Shown here piece by piece: positions 15,146 to 22,909 of a DNA stretch of 34,036 nt; position 1 is the first letter of the stretch, and each line of letters opens with the position of its first letter. The notes beneath the pieces are model-generated. The model worked only from the letters and a program-made list of their open reading frames with translations. It had not been told where the DNA came from and ran no database searches. The DNA is from Cyclobacteriaceae bacterium. Lineage in GTDB: Bacteria > Bacteroidota > Bacteroidia > Cytophagales > Cyclobacteriaceae. Made by a program: the position numbers and the translations under genes. The stretch spans positions 1 through 34,036 of the forward strand of contig JALONI010000025.1 in assembly GCA_025455015.1 (NCBI GenBank), given 5' to 3'.

Positions 15146-15541
15146 TCATTGCTGGCCAGAATCCCCATGATAAAACTCCTCCAGCGAAGCGAAGTACGTA
15201 TGTATCCAACCCTCCACGATGTCGTCATAATCGGCATCGGGAATATTCGTGTGGCGTAGCTCCACCGAAGTGCCGTTCTCGTGGTCGTGCAACTTGAGCG
15301 TGACGATGGAGGCCTCTGGCTGGTCGCCAAAATACCACTGCTGCACAATTCTTTTGTCCGGCTCAAACTCCAGGTTTTTGCCCACAATGCTCCCCTCCCA
15401 TAGCGAGAACTCGCTGCCCGGCTCGGTAGACATCTCCGCCTCCTCGCCCGTCCACAGTTGAAGGGTGGCGGGGTTGGTCAGTGCCCGGTACACATCGGCA
15501 GGCGGGGCCGGGATGACAAAATATTTTTTGAAGTCTTTCAT
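15146..15541 (-). CDS. SRPBCC (START/AHSA1-like) domain protein
   Basis: This is a 131-residue soluble protein. It begins KYFVIPAPPADVYRALTNP, followed by LQLWTGEEAEM, GSEFSLWEGSIVGKNLEFEPDKRIVQQW and a C-terminal helix EGWIHTYFASLEEFY. This is the complete pattern of an AHSA1/SRPBCC hydrophobic-pocket domain. Members bind lipids or other small ligands or act as co-chaperones; no specific ligand can be inferred. ATG 15541 (MKDFKK) is chosen over an upstream in-frame start at 15574 because the family begins here. It is followed downstream by the twin hairpin repeat and preceded by another repeat. Confidence 0.85.
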   Translation of the reverse strand: MKDFKKYFVIPAPPADVYRALTNPATLQLWTGEEAEMSTEPGSEFSLWEGSIVGKNLEFEPDKRIVQQWYFGDQPEASIVTLKLHDHENGTSVELRHTNIPDADYDDIVEGWIHTYFASLEEFYHGDSGQQ

Positions 15542-15561
15542 ACGTGCGTGGGGGTGGGCTT

Positions 15562-15628
15562 GCCACCAGGGCACAAAGACACAAATTTTTTTGGCTATTC
15601 TGCGCTATCGCTGCCACAAGGGCACAAA
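15562..15628. repeat. Two copies of a GCCACnAGGGCACAAA repeat
   Basis: GCCACCAGGGCACAAA begins at 15562 (extended by GACACAAA to 15585) and GCCACAAGGGCACAAA spans 15613-15628. The copies are direct, 51 bases apart, and differ at one base over 16. The sequence lies between the SRPBCC and murF-alr genes. Sequences of the GCCACAAGGCACAAAGACAC type are common intergenic repeats in several bacterial phyla (recollection, not searched). No gene is visible in this gap. Confidence 0.55.
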
Positions 15629-15679
15629 AACGATTGATGGATTTCGGATTATCGTGACCCGGTGTTTTGGCGGCCTCGT

Positions 15680-18148
15680 TTACAAACTCTCCGTAAAAAA
15701 TTCGCGCTTCACCCGCTCACTCGTGCTGGTGAGCAGTTCGTACGGGATGGTGCCAATGGCCCGTGCCACCTCCTGTATCGGGTGGCCGTTGCCAAAAATG
15801 ATAACGTCATCGCCTTCGCGCGCATCAATGCCCGTGATGTCGATCATGGTCATATCCATGCATACGTTACCGATTACCGGTGCCAGTTTGCCGTTCACCC
15901 ACACCTTTCCGGTTCCGTTGCTGAACGCGCGGCTGAAGCCATCCGCATAGCCAATGGCAATGGTGGCTACGGTGCGATCGCCCACGGCCGTGCCCTTGCG
16001 CCCGTACCCAACGGTAGTGCCGCGGGCCACGTTCTTAATCTGCGATATGGTTGTCTTCAGGGTGGCCACGGGCGTCAGCCCGGGCACCGGTTCAGCGGTG
16101 GGGCTCACGCCATACAGCCCAATGCCCAGCCGCACCATGTCAAACTGAAATTCGGGCAGCCGCAGAATGCCCGCGCTGTTCAGCAAATGCCGCATCGGGC
16201 GGATGTTCAACGCAGCCGTGATTTTTTCATAGCCGCGCAAAAAAACCGCGGCCTGCGCGCGCGAGTAGTCATCGTGTTGGGGCTCATCGGCCCCGGCCAG
16301 GTGTGAAAACACCGATGCCACCCGCACGTGAGGATGGGCGCGCAACAACGCAATGGCGTGGTCCCATTCATCTTCCGCCAAACCAAGGCGATTCATGCCC
16401 GTTTCCAATTCCAGATGGATGTCGATCTCCTTTTCGCCCGCCAGCGCAAGCACCAATCCCTCCAAAAAAGAAAGGCTGTAGACGCTGGGCTCCAGCCGGT
16501 GGGCCAGCAGCAAGGGCACATGGTGAACGGACGGGTTCATGACCAGGATGGGCAATTGAATAAACTTGCTCCGCAGCTCGGCCCCTTCGCTCGGGTAAGC
16601 CACGCCCAGGTAGTCCACCCGGTGGTAGGCCAACATGCCCGCCACTTCCTCGCTGCCGCTGCCGTAGGCAAAGGCTTTCACCATCACCATGGTTTTGACG
16701 CCCGGCCGCAGGCGGTTGCGAAAAAAATTCAGGTTATCAATCATCGCTTTGATGTCGATCTCCATCACGGCATTGTAATGTTTGCGCTGCAGCCGCTGCA
16801 CAATGCGCTCCAGGCGAAACGCCCGTGCCCCTTTGATCAAGATGGCTTCATCGTGAAAATCGTCAGGCGAGAAGGAGTCAAGGAAATCCTCCGCGGAGGG
16901 AAACACGCGCACCGCGAACGGCAGCGTCTCCATCAACGCCCGGTGCGCCACCATCAGGGGGCCGATGGCAAACACGCGATGAAGCGTATGCCTTTTCAAT
17001 AGCTCCACCACCTTGGTCACGATGGCTTCGGAAGTCAGCCCGGTTTGGAAAACATCCGACAGGACAACGGTCTTTCGGGGCCGCAGCTCGCCCGACAAAA
17101 ACTCCAGGCTCACGCGCAAACCCTCCAGGTCAATGTTGTAGGTGTCATCCACCACGCGGCAGTTGTGGATGCCTTCCAGGCGTTGCAACCGCATGGGCAC
17201 TTGTTTGATCTGATCCAACAAAAGCGGCAGGCGCGCGGGCGGCATGCCTCGGCTGAGCAACATGACTACGCTGTGCAAAATGTTTTCGCGCGTGGCGCTG
17301 TCGCGGGCAGCCAATGTGAAGGTGCATGTTTGGGTGGCGGTCGATAAGGTGACTTGATCTCCGTGCTCGGCCAGTTGCCATACCGCATGGCGCGCGGTTC
17401 CCCAACTGACCCGGTTTTTGTTCGGATAGGTTTCCCGCATCAATGCATCGATCAGCGGATGATCGGCACAATACACAACGGTGTGACAGCGCGCAAAAAG
17501 AAGCAGTTTCTCGCGCACTTTTTCTTCGCGGCTGGCGAACCCTTCGTCATGCGCGCTGCCAATGTTGGTGAAGATGCCTTGCGTGGGCGCGATCATGTGC
17601 TCCAACCGGGCCATCTCGCCCGGCTGCGAGATGCCTGCCTCAAAAATGCACGTGGGCGAATCGGTGCGGCCGTGAAGTGCCCAAACGGACAGCGCCACGC
17701 CAATCTGCGAGTTGTAGCTGCCCGGGTTCTTGACCACCGGATTGGGCCCGTCCGCCAGAAATTGCGACAGCAACTCTTTGACAATCGTCTTGCCGTTGCT
17801 GCCCGTAATGGCAATGACATCCTGCGTACGGGCATGTTCGCGTGCATGCAACGCCAGGTCTTGCAGCGTGCGCAGCGATGACTCGGCCAGAAAAAAATTC
17901 GCATCCGCGTAAGCGCCCACCTCTATGGCCGCTTCCACCACAAACTGCCGGATGCCGGCCCGGTAGGCATCGGCAATAAAGGCATGCCCGTGTTGGCGCG
18001 GGCCGGGCAGGGCGATGAACAAGGCCTCGGCCGAGGCAAATGCCTTGCGCGTATCGGTGATCAGAAAATGGATGGCGCTCCCGTGGGCTTGTTGTAAAAC
18101 AGAACCGGCCGTGAGCGAAGCAAGGTCAGAAAACGTCATGGGCAACAT
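15680..18148 (-). CDS. murF-alr: Bifunctional UDP-MurNAc-tripeptide:D-Ala-D-Ala ligase / alanine racemase
   Basis: This is an 822-residue fusion found in Bacteroidota. The N-terminal MurF half (to about 450) has the ATP loop ITGSNGKT at 114-121, NPGSYNSQIGV and FTNIGSAHDEGF. It adds D-Ala-D-Ala to the peptidoglycan precursor. The C-terminal Alr half starts at about 452 (AVMEIDIKAMIDNL) with PLP Lys491 in VKAFAYGSG, ETGMNRLG, and a C-terminal VNGKLAPVIGNVCMDMTMID that carries the racemase signature. One protein can thus make D-Ala and use its dipeptide. ATG 18148 overlaps the csaA stop as TGATG; ATG 18139 is an alternative. The racemase loop has Phe where VKADAYG is usual, which is common in these fusions. 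Confidence 0.96.
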   Translation of the reverse strand: MLPMTFSDLASLTAGSVLQQAHGSAIHFLITDTRKAFASAEALFIALPGPRQHGHAFIADAYRAGIRQFVVEAAIEVGAYADANFFLAESSLRTLQDLALHAREHARTQDVIAITGSNGKTIVKELLSQFLADGPNPVVKNPGSYNSQIGVALSVWALHGRTDSPTCIFEAGISQPGEMARLEHMIAPTQGIFTNIGSAHDEGFASREEKVREKLLLFARCHTVVYCADHPLIDALMRETYPNKNRVSWGTARHAVWQLAEHGDQVTLSTATQTCTFTLAARDSATRENILHSVVMLLSRGMPPARLPLLLDQIKQVPMRLQRLEGIHNCRVVDDTYNIDLEGLRVSLEFLSGELRPRKTVVLSDVFQTGLTSEAIVTKVVELLKRHTLHRVFAIGPLMVAHRALMETLPFAVRVFPSAEDFLDSFSPDDFHDEAILIKGARAFRLERIVQRLQRKHYNAVMEIDIKAMIDNLNFFRNRLRPGVKTMVMVKAFAYGSGSEEVAGMLAYHRVDYLGVAYPSEGAELRSKFIQLPILVMNPSVHHVPLLLAHRLEPSVYSLSFLEGLVLALAGEKEIDIHLELETGMNRLGLAEDEWDHAIALLRAHPHVRVASVFSHLAGADEPQHDDYSRAQAAVFLRGYEKITAALNIRPMRHLLNSAGILRLPEFQFDMVRLGIGLYGVSPTAEPVPGLTPVATLKTTISQIKNVARGTTVGYGRKGTAVGDRTVATIAIGYADGFSRAFSNGTGKVWVNGKLAPVIGNVCMDMTMIDITGIDAREGDDVIIFGNGHPIQEVARAIGTIPYELLTSTSERVKREFFTESL

Positions 18149-18477
18149 CAATGGAGGCGCTGGCCGTTGGGCACGGGCTTGTCCGGCACGCAAAGTACAA
18201 CATCGCCCTGCTCATCCTGAAAGCCGGTCACCAATACTTCGGATAGAAACGGACCGATTTGCTTGGGCGGAAAGTTGACCACACATACCACCTGTTTGCC
18301 CACCACCGTTTCCGGGCGGTAATGCCCGGCAATCTGTGCGCTGGACTTTTTGATGCCCTCCGCGCCCAAGTCGATCCACAGTTTAATAGCGGGTTTGCGG
18401 GCTTCGGCAAACATTTCGGCCTTCACCACCGTTCCAGTCCTGATTTCAACTCGTTCAAAGTCGCTCCACTCTATCAT
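18148..18477 (-). CDS. csaA: tRNA-binding chaperone-like protein CsaA
   Basis: This is a 109-residue single OB-fold tRNA-binding domain: [29 protein letters not shown] is the family start (only residues 1-12 are diagnostic), then [35 protein letters not shown] and the closing [16 protein letters not shown]. CsaA binds tRNA and has chaperone/secretion activity in Bacillus; its function in Bacteroidota is untested. ATG 18477 is chosen over an upstream in-frame GTG at 18486 because it matches the family start. It is translationally coupled to murF-alr (TGATG) and divergent from the small secreted protein across 51 bases. Confidence 0.92.
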   Translation of the reverse strand: MIEWSDFERVEIRTGTVVKAEMFAEARKPAIKLWIDLGAEGIKKSSAQIAGHYRPETVVGKQVVCVVNFPPKQIGPFLSEVLVTGFQDEQGDVVLCVPDKPVPNGQRLH

Positions 18478-18490
18478 GGCAGGCACTTGG

Positions 18491-18517
18491 TTGGTTCGCT
18501 TTTTTTCCCTTCATTTG
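18491..18517 (+). promoter_or_regulatory. Candidate promoter of the small secreted protein
   Basis: A TTGG at 18491-18494 and a TTCATTTG at 18510-18517 resemble the -33 and -7 (TAnnTTTG) elements at the right spacing (19 bases apart). This would put the transcription start just before the ATG at 18529. The single mismatch in the invariant A of the -7 box lowers confidence. Confidence 0.35.
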
Positions 18518-18528
18518 CTATCCCCGTT

Positions 18529-18888
18529 ATGAACACACGTCAAGCTAGTTATGCATTTTTTGCAAGTTTCGCACTGCTCATGGCTGGAAACGTTGCCTGG
18601 GCACAGGAAGAGAACACCGAACTGCCGCTGCCTGCGCACCCCACGGAAGAGCGGGTAGAACGCATCGAGCCTCCGGTCGAAGACGGGTTTCCCGTACAGG
18701 AACTGGATGGTAAATCCGTCCGCAACACAGCCCCTGCCAAAGAGGAAAAGAAAGACTCCGAACGGGCAGGTACTAAAAAACTGGGCGATAAAGCAACTGC
18801 CCGAAAAAATGATGACGATGCGCTCTCGTTCAACTTCCTGTACTACCTGATCCAAAAATTCAAGGTCAGCGACCTGATCGAGAATTAG
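18529..18888 (+). CDS. Small secreted hypothetical protein
   Basis: This is a 119-residue protein with a clear signal peptide (hydrophobic residues about 8-24, cleavage after AWAQ). The mature region is charged and probably disordered: Pro/Glu-rich (PLPAHPTEERVERIEPPVE), then Lys/Glu-rich. The C-terminus is more ordered and hydrophobic (SFNFLYYLIQKFKVSDLIEN) and might pack against a membrane or partner. No known family was recognised. ATG 18529 is chosen because it begins the signal peptide; the open frame upstream has no plausible start. It sits alone between csaA and the TonB receptor. Confidence 0.7.
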   Translation: MNTRQASYAFFASFALLMAGNVAWAQEENTELPLPAHPTEERVERIEPPVEDGFPVQELDGKSVRNTAPAKEEKKDSERAGTKKLGDKATARKNDDDALSFNFLYYLIQKFKVSDLIEN

Positions 18889-18934
18889 CACGCGCCTATT
18901 TCTTCTCTTCTTCTCCGCCTTTCGTTCAAAAAAG

Positions 18935-18955
18935 TAACTTTGCAACCTTGTTGCA
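18935..18955 (+). promoter_or_regulatory. TonB receptor promoter with overlapping TGCAACnnnGTTGCA operator
   Basis: TAACTTTG (18935-18942) fits the TAnnTTTG -7 box exactly. Its last two bases begin a perfect inverted repeat, TGCAAC (18941-18946), CTT, GTTGCA (18950-18955). The same composite occurs before the lipoprotein gene at 21375-21395. A dimeric repressor bound here would cover the -7 box and the transcription start. The 15-base dyad has the size of Fur-family (for example Zur) boxes, but the regulator is not in this window. Confidence 0.65.
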
Positions 18956-18959
18956 TGTT

Positions 18960-21356
18960 TTGAAGGCGGTATTCACTTTTTTTTTGCTAGGATATGCGGT
19001 TGCGCTGGTTGCCCAAACCAACTGTGGTTTTCGCTTGCGCGGACGCGTGCTCAACGAATCGCAAGAACCCCTGGCCGGAGCCACCGTGGTGTTGACCGAA
19101 CCGTCCAAAGGCGAAAGCACCAACCAGGAAGGAGCCTTTGAATTTCGGAACGTGTGTGCCGGGCGCTACACCGTGGAGGTGCGGTTTGTAGGCTACCAGG
19201 CCCAGCAGCAGGTGGTATCCGTTCCGCAATCGGACGATGTCGTTTTCGCCCTGGTGGTTGACGCAACGCAATTAAACGAAGTAGTGGTCACCGACAGGCG
19301 GGCCGAAAACCCCGTGAGTACCGCCACGGTAATCACCGCCAAACAACTGGAGGCGGCACCGGGCAAGAGCCTGGGCGAGGTATTGCAAACCGTGTCGGGC
19401 GTCAACAGCATCCAAAGCGGGCCGGCCATCTTCAAACCGGTCATCCATGGCGTGCACAGCCAGCGCGTACTGATCCTAAACAACGGCATCCGGCAGGAAG
19501 GGCAACAGTGGGGCGCAGAGCACGCACCCGAAATCGACCCCTTTACCGCCCACACCATTACGGTGATCAAAGATGCCGGGGCGATCAAATACGGTACTGA
19601 TGCCCTGGGGGGCGTCATCATCATCACGCCCGCAGAGCTGCCGGAGGAGCCCGGATTGGGCGGTCAGGTGAATATGATCGCGAACTCCAACAACCGGGGG
19701 CTCACGTTTTCGGGCATGCTGGAGGGCGGCTTGGCCAAGCCGGGGTGGGGTTGGCGTGTGCAGGGCACGGGCAAGTACGCGGGCGACTCACGCGCCCCTG
19801 ACTATGTGCTCTCCAACACGGGCTTTCGCGAACAGAATTTTTCGGCCGCCTTGGGGTATCACCGGAAAAACAAGGGCGTGGAGGTGTACTACAGCCAATT
19901 CAACACCGAAATCGGAATCCTAAAAGGATCATCTACCTCCAATGGCAACGACTTGGTGGCGGCCATTGAAAACGAACCTCCCCGGCTGACGGCTCCGTTT
20001 ACGTATGCCATTGGGCAACCACGCCAAGAGGTGAGGCACGACTTGATCAAACTCAATGGCCACCTCAGCCAAGGAGCGCATACCTGGCAGGTACAGTATG
20101 GATTCCAATACAACGAACGCCAAGAGTTTGACATCCGCAGGGGCAGCCTGCGCCAACGGCCGCAATTGGCCTTTGATCTGTTCACCCACACCCTGGACGT
20201 AGACTGGGAAACCGCGCACGAGAATCGGATCCGCTGCCGCGGTATCAACGGCATGTTTCAGGACAATAACAAAATAGACGGCACCTCCACCATCCCTTTT
20301 ATTCCCAATTTCAGGCATTACTCGGTGGGTGCCTTTTGGATCGAGCAGTTTCGGGGCCCGCGTTGGGATACCGAAATCGGTGTGCGTTATGACTATCGCC
20401 TCTACGATGCTTCAGGCTTCACCCTTCTCAATCGGCCCTATGAGTCGCAGGTGCAGTTTCACAACATGAGCGGCACGCTGGGTGCCACACGCAAGCTGAG
20501 CCCCGGGCATAAGCTCATCAACACGCTGGCCACCGCCTGGCGGCCGCCCAACGTGGCCGAGTTGTACAGCGCAGGAACTCACCAAAGCGTGGCCACCATC
20601 GAGTATGGGCTGCTGCTCACCCCGGATGGCACTGCGGTCAGGGACTACCGAGACAGTAACGTGCGGCCGGAGCAGGCCGTTAAGTGGGTCAGCACATATC
20701 AATGGACGGCCCGCGCGTTTTCGCTCGAGGTGTCGGCTTACGCCAACTACATCGCCAATTATATTTACTTGCGCCCCCGCGGTGTGAACAGCACCATCCG
20801 CGGGTTTTTTCCCCTGTCGGTCTACACCCAAACCGATGCTTCGTTTTTGGGAGCCGACCTGAAAACAACCTGGCAGTGGAATCGTGAACTTTCCAGCGAA
20901 GCAAAAGCCTCGTGGCTGCGCGCCACCGATGAACGCGAAAACGACTTCCTGATCTTTATCCCATCCAACCGCGTGGAGTTATCCATGCGGTACGAACCCC
21001 ACCGTACCCTTGGCACTGCGCGTCTTTTTGCGGAAGCGCGTGGCCGCTACGTAGCCCGTCAGCAGCGCGCGCCACGCGTGGTGCGGATGCCTGACATCAT
21101 CGACAACGCCCTGATGGGCCGAGACATCATTGAAGAAGACCCGCGCAACTTTGATTTTGTGGCACCGCCCCCTGCTTACGTGTGGCTGGGCTGTTCGGTA
21201 GGTGCGGAAATACCGGCCGGAAAAACGCGCATGACCGTGCGGCTGGCCGCGGAGAACTTGCTCAACACTTCGTATCGCGAATACACCAACCGCATGCGCT
21301 ACTATGCCGATGAAGTGGGTCGGAATATCAACCTGGCGCTCAAGTGGGCGTTTTGA
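18960..21356 (+). CDS. TonB-dependent outer-membrane receptor
   Basis: This is a protein of about 798 residues. A signal peptide (to about residue 19, ending VAQ) is followed by a carboxypeptidase-D-like beta-sandwich (25-100; LRGRVLNESQEPLAGATVVL) and a plug domain (about 105-225) with VVTDRRAENP and GAIKYGTDALGGVI. A 22-strand-type barrel ends in LALKWAF with terminal Phe. The plug segment QQWGAEHAPEIDPF is typical of a Bacteroidota receptor group often found beside the lipoprotein type encoded downstream. It takes up a ligand across the outer membrane with TonB energy; metal uptake is suggested only by the operator. No in-frame ATG exists near the start. TTG 18960 is preferred because it gives a clean signal peptide; TTG 18948 lies inside the operator. 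A run of nine T lies in the signal region. Confidence 0.9.
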   Translation: MKAVFTFFLLGYAVALVAQTNCGFRLRGRVLNESQEPLAGATVVLTEPSKGESTNQEGAFEFRNVCAGRYTVEVRFVGYQAQQQVVSVPQSDDVVFALVVDATQLNEVVVTDRRAENPVSTATVITAKQLEAAPGKSLGEVLQTVSGVNSIQSGPAIFKPVIHGVHSQRVLILNNGIRQEGQQWGAEHAPEIDPFTAHTITVIKDAGAIKYGTDALGGVIIITPAELPEEPGLGGQVNMIANSNNRGLTFSGMLEGGLAKPGWGWRVQGTGKYAGDSRAPDYVLSNTGFREQNFSAALGYHRKNKGVEVYYSQFNTEIGILKGSSTSNGNDLVAAIENEPPRLTAPFTYAIGQPRQEVRHDLIKLNGHLSQGAHTWQVQYGFQYNERQEFDIRRGSLRQRPQLAFDLFTHTLDVDWETAHENRIRCRGINGMFQDNNKIDGTSTIPFIPNFRHYSVGAFWIEQFRGPRWDTEIGVRYDYRLYDASGFTLLNRPYESQVQFHNMSGTLGATRKLSPGHKLINTLATAWRPPNVAELYSAGTHQSVATIEYGLLLTPDGTAVRDYRDSNVRPEQAVKWVSTYQWTARAFSLEVSAYANYIANYIYLRPRGVNSTIRGFFPLSVYTQTDASFLGADLKTTWQWNRELSSEAKASWLRATDERENDFLIFIPSNRVELSMRYEPHRTLGTARLFAEARGRYVARQQRAPRVVRMPDIIDNALMGRDIIEEDPRNFDFVAPPPAYVWLGCSVGAEIPAGKTRMTVRLAAENLLNTSYREYTNRMRYYADEVGRNINLALKWAF

Positions 21357-21395
21357 GTTGTCAGCAGCCTTTCCTAAATTTGCAACTATGTTGCA
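21352..21395 (+). promoter_or_regulatory. Lipoprotein promoter with the same TGCAACnnnGTTGCA operator
   Basis: A TTTG at 21352-21355 (overlapping the receptor's stop) and TAAATTTG at 21375-21382 form a good -33/-7 pair. The -7 box runs into TGCAAC (21381-21386), TAT, GTTGCA (21390-21395), the same dyad as before the TonB receptor. Transcription would start near 21388, giving a leader of about 20 bases before the ATG at 21410. The lipoprotein therefore probably has its own promoter, controlled together with the receptor. Confidence 0.65.
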
Positions 21396-21409
21396 TTAAA
21401 AACCCATTT

Positions 21410-22054
21410 ATGAAGCTTTTCAATCGTTTTTTGTCTGTCTTTTGTGTTGGCGCACTGGTTGTTTTTTCGGCTTGCGAAGACGATGATCCCACCCCTGAAA
21501 ACGTTCCCGAGGTGATTACGCGGGCAGAGTTAACGTTTACCGCCATCGATAATTCCAGCGCCCCGGCCGTTGTGGTCACCGCCACGGATGCCGATGGCAT
21601 CGGCTCTGCGGAGGAATTGGAGGCCGATGGCCCCATTAACTTGCGCGCCAATGTAACGTACGCCCTCTCGATAAAACTTTACAACGACCTCTTTGACGCA
21701 GGTGAGGAAGGATATGATGTGACCGAAGAGGTTGACGAAGAAGACGAAGAACATTGGTTCTTCTTTGGATTTACCTCCGGGGTGTTTTCCAACCCTACCG
21801 GCAACGGCAACATCATCAGCGCCAGCTTCCCCAACAATGGCACCGTTCGCTATGCGGATGAAGATGACGATGGCCGCCCGCTGGGCTTGCTTACCAACTG
21901 GACCACCATCAACGACAATTCAGGGTCGGGCAAGATCTTCCGCGTCATCTTGAAGCACTTTGATGAGGTGGAAAAAACCGATGATTCGACATCAGACGAT
22001 GGCGAGACCGACATTGACGTGACGTTTGTGATCAATGTGACACAGCCTTCGTAA
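21410..22054 (+). CDS. Surface-type lipoprotein ('type 1 periplasmic-binding fold superfamily' group)
   Basis: This is a 214-residue lipoprotein with a signal peptide and lipobox VFSAC (Cys22), followed by acidic EDDD. Acidic residues right after the lipid-modified Cys are the surface-export signal of Bacteroidota. The body matches a group of small lipoproteins named in databases as type 1 periplasmic-binding fold superfamily: ITRAELTFTAI, an acidic YDVTEEVDEEDEEHWFFF segment, ADEDDDGRPLGL, ILKHF and a closing GETDIDVTFVINVTQ. The acidic EEVDEEDEEH stretch with one His could bind metal (inference). The function is unproven. The ATG 53 bases after the receptor's stop is preceded by its own promoter/operator, and a strong terminator follows. 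Confidence 0.82.
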   Translation: MKLFNRFLSVFCVGALVVFSACEDDDPTPENVPEVITRAELTFTAIDNSSAPAVVVTATDADGIGSAEELEADGPINLRANVTYALSIKLYNDLFDAGEEGYDVTEEVDEEDEEHWFFFGFTSGVFSNPTGNGNIISASFPNNGTVRYADEDDDGRPLGLLTNWTTINDNSGSGKIFRVILKHFDEVEKTDDSTSDDGETDIDVTFVINVTQPS

Positions 22055-22078
22055 CGAAACGGCTCGTTTGGCTATGCG

Positions 22079-22110
22079 AAATCCCCGCCCCGTGCGGGGA
22101 TTTTTGTTTT
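22079..22110 (+). terminator. Intrinsic terminator after the receptor/lipoprotein pair
   Basis: A perfect 10-base stem, AAATCCCCGC (22079-22088) and GCGGGGATTT (22094-22103), has a 5-base loop and a following T-rich tract. It closes the transcript of the lipoprotein gene (stop at 22054) and separates it from the next plus-strand run. Confidence 0.92.
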
Positions 22111-22149
22111 ACGGCCCCGCCATTTTAGCTAACTTGCCCAATCAAGGCT

Positions 22150-22530
22150 ATGGAGAAAATCACCGATTCTATTTTCAAGTTTTTGCGGCTGGACACCCTG
22201 GTCAACAACCTGTCGGGCTACCTCGAAGCGCGGATGGAGCTGCTCAAGATCGAAATCCGCGAAGATGTGGCCAACCTGCTGGCCAAGGGCCTTATTTACG
22301 GGGCCATGGGTTTGTTCGCCTTTTTGTTCCTGATCTTCTTCAGTGTGGGGCTGGCCCACTACCTCAACCAGTTTTTTGCGGCTTCCTATGGAGGCTATTT
22401 TGCAGTGGCAGGGCTCTATGGCCTTGCGTTGCTGGTATTTCTTGTGTTTCGCCACACCATCGGGCTGCAAATCGAACGACATTTCAACACGTTAATCAAA
22501 CAGAAAAAGAAAAAACCAGACAACGGATAA
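22150..22530 (+). CDS. Phage-holin-family (DUF1469/YqjE-like) membrane protein
   Basis: This is a 126-residue protein with an amphipathic N-terminal region containing YLEARMELLKIEIREDVANL, the signature of the DUF1469 'putative Actinobacterial holin-X / phage_holin_3_6' family. Two membrane helices follow (about 45-75 and 82-102), then a Lys-rich tail. Despite the name, this family is a normal chromosomal envelope protein in Bacteroidota and is not evidence of a prophage. The role is unknown. One base separates its stop from the next gene, so the two are coupled. Confidence 0.82.
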   Translation: MEKITDSIFKFLRLDTLVNNLSGYLEARMELLKIEIREDVANLLAKGLIYGAMGLFAFLFLIFFSVGLAHYLNQFFAASYGGYFAVAGLYGLALLVFLVFRHTIGLQIERHFNTLIKQKKKKPDNG

Positions 22531-22531
22531 C

Positions 22532-22909
22532 ATGGAGCTGCTGGAAGTACAAGACCCTGAAAAAAAGCGGTTGATCGAATCTTCGGAACGCCACAAGCGT
22601 GAACTGGAGCGCGAAGTAAAGGCCATTTCGGAACGCACCGAGACCATCGCAAAAAATGCGTTGATCATTGGCGGTGTGCTGGCGCTGACGTATCTGCTCA
22701 TCAGCCAGGCCGGCCGCGACAAGCCGCGCAAAAGGAAAGAGCGTGCGCTTGGCCAAGAGGAGGAAACCGAAGATTTTGGCCCCGCCACGCCTTCGTTGCT
22801 TTCGCAGATCGGCAGCCGCGTGGTGGACCAGGCCACGTTGATCTTGTTGGACGTGGCCAAGCAAAAACTCACCGAATTTTTACATAGCCGCAAACATGAA
22901 AATTCTTGA
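22532..22909 (+). CDS. Membrane-anchored coiled-coil hypothetical protein
   Basis: This is a 125-residue protein with a long charged helix or coiled coil (about 8-42, EKKRLIESSERHKREL and following), one membrane helix (about 43-59), a basic then acidic linker, and an amphipathic C-terminal helix (SQIGSRVVDQATLILLDVAKQ). No enzymatic motif is visible. Pairing with a holin-like DUF1469 gene is common in this phylum and suggests the two act together at the inner membrane (inference). It overlaps the start of the GGGP synthase gene by 14 bases. Confidence 0.72.
   Translation: MELLEVQDPEKKRLIESSERHKRELEREVKAISERTETIAKNALIIGGVLALTYLLISQAGRDKPRKRKERALGQEEETEDFGPATPSLLSQIGSRVVDQATLILLDVAKQKLTEFLHSRKHENS

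Noticed and set aside
22150-22909. Holin-like gene as evidence of a prophage
   Set aside because: DUF1469 proteins are ordinary chromosomal envelope proteins in this phylum; no phage structural, lysis or integrase gene lies nearby.
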